Assembly: GCA_945788485.1 (NCBI GenBank)
Contig: CALZMB010000029.1
Span: forward strand, 1-13,849
Length of the DNA stretch: 13,849 nucleotides
Reading direction: 5' to 3'
Source of the DNA: an uncultured bacterium
Lineage (GTDB): Bacteria; Bacteroidota; Bacteroidia; Bacteroidales; Bacteroidaceae
Notes under the pieces: generated by a model
What the model saw: the letters and a program-made list of their open reading frames with translations, nothing else
What the model was told of the DNA's origin: nothing
Databases searched by the model: none
Shown: positions 13,842 to 13,849 of the stretch, in pieces
How the letters are laid out: each line of letters opens with the position of its first letter
How positions within the stretch are numbered: position 1 is the stretch's first letter
Program-made: the position numbers and the translations under genes

Positions 13842-13849
13842 ATGGCTTA
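13842..13849 (+). CDS. Start of a gene truncated by the window edge
   Basis: ATGGCTTA follows an A-rich stretch (AAGAACA) and a good promoter, so a coding sequence beginning Met-Ala probably starts here. Only two codons and part of a third are visible, so the product cannot be named. Confidence 0.4.

Overview
The window looks like a chromosomal stretch of a Bacteroidales bacterium, most likely Prevotella or a close relative. Three things point there. Several genes sit behind Bacteroidetes-type promoters (TTTG, about 20 bp, TAnnTTTG). The nuclease signal peptide ends in a lipobox followed by acidic residues, as in exported Bacteroidetes lipoproteins. The gene set (EttA, short PGI, MetY, PorT-family barrel, 5'-nucleotidase domains on separate genes) is usual for the group. 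Coding DNA is fairly GC-rich and intergenic DNA is AT-rich. That bias produces many long antisense shadow frames, which I left out.

Layout. Positions 1-460 hold no gene: a 22-bp tandem repeat (1-88), a 194-bp foldback element (166-359) and a promoter (381-412). A plus-strand run follows: a secreted lipoprotein DNA/RNA endonuclease (476-1393), EttA-type ABC-F ATPase (1449-3146) and glucose-6-phosphate isomerase (3188-4540). It ends in a long, apparently bidirectional terminator (4581-4647). A minus-strand block converges on this terminator. In transcription order it is a long acyl-CoA synthetase (7676-9340), its terminator (7540-7603), the second foldback copy (7344-7538), a hot-dog thioesterase (6848-7282), then metY (5430-6710) and a TauE/SafE permease (4685-5407). 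metY and tauE form a sulfur operon whose junction is linked by a 9-codon mini-ORF. Upstream of the synthetase is a 398-bp gene-free stretch, then an orphan beta-class DNA methyltransferase (9739-10707). The methyltransferase shares a divergent double-promoter region with a split 5'-nucleotidase: the C-terminal domain gene (10903-11667) comes before the metallophosphatase gene (11735-12571). A convergent PorT-family outer-membrane barrel (12588-13412) follows. At the right edge are a strong promoter, two leader ORFs and the first codons of a gene that runs out of the window.

How the genes work together. The exported nuclease and the two exported nucleotidase halves would fit salvage of extracellular nucleic acid (nucleic acid to nucleotides to nucleosides plus phosphate), although they are about 9.5 kb apart and under separate promoters. 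MetY uses sulfide to make homocysteine, and the coupled permease may move a sulfur oxyanion. The synthetase and thioesterase are opposing acyl-CoA activities.

I found no defence island, CRISPR array, prophage, tRNA or rRNA. The most unusual signal is the pair of foldback elements: their 19-bp terminal arms differ at three positions, and all three differences are compensated on the opposite arm.
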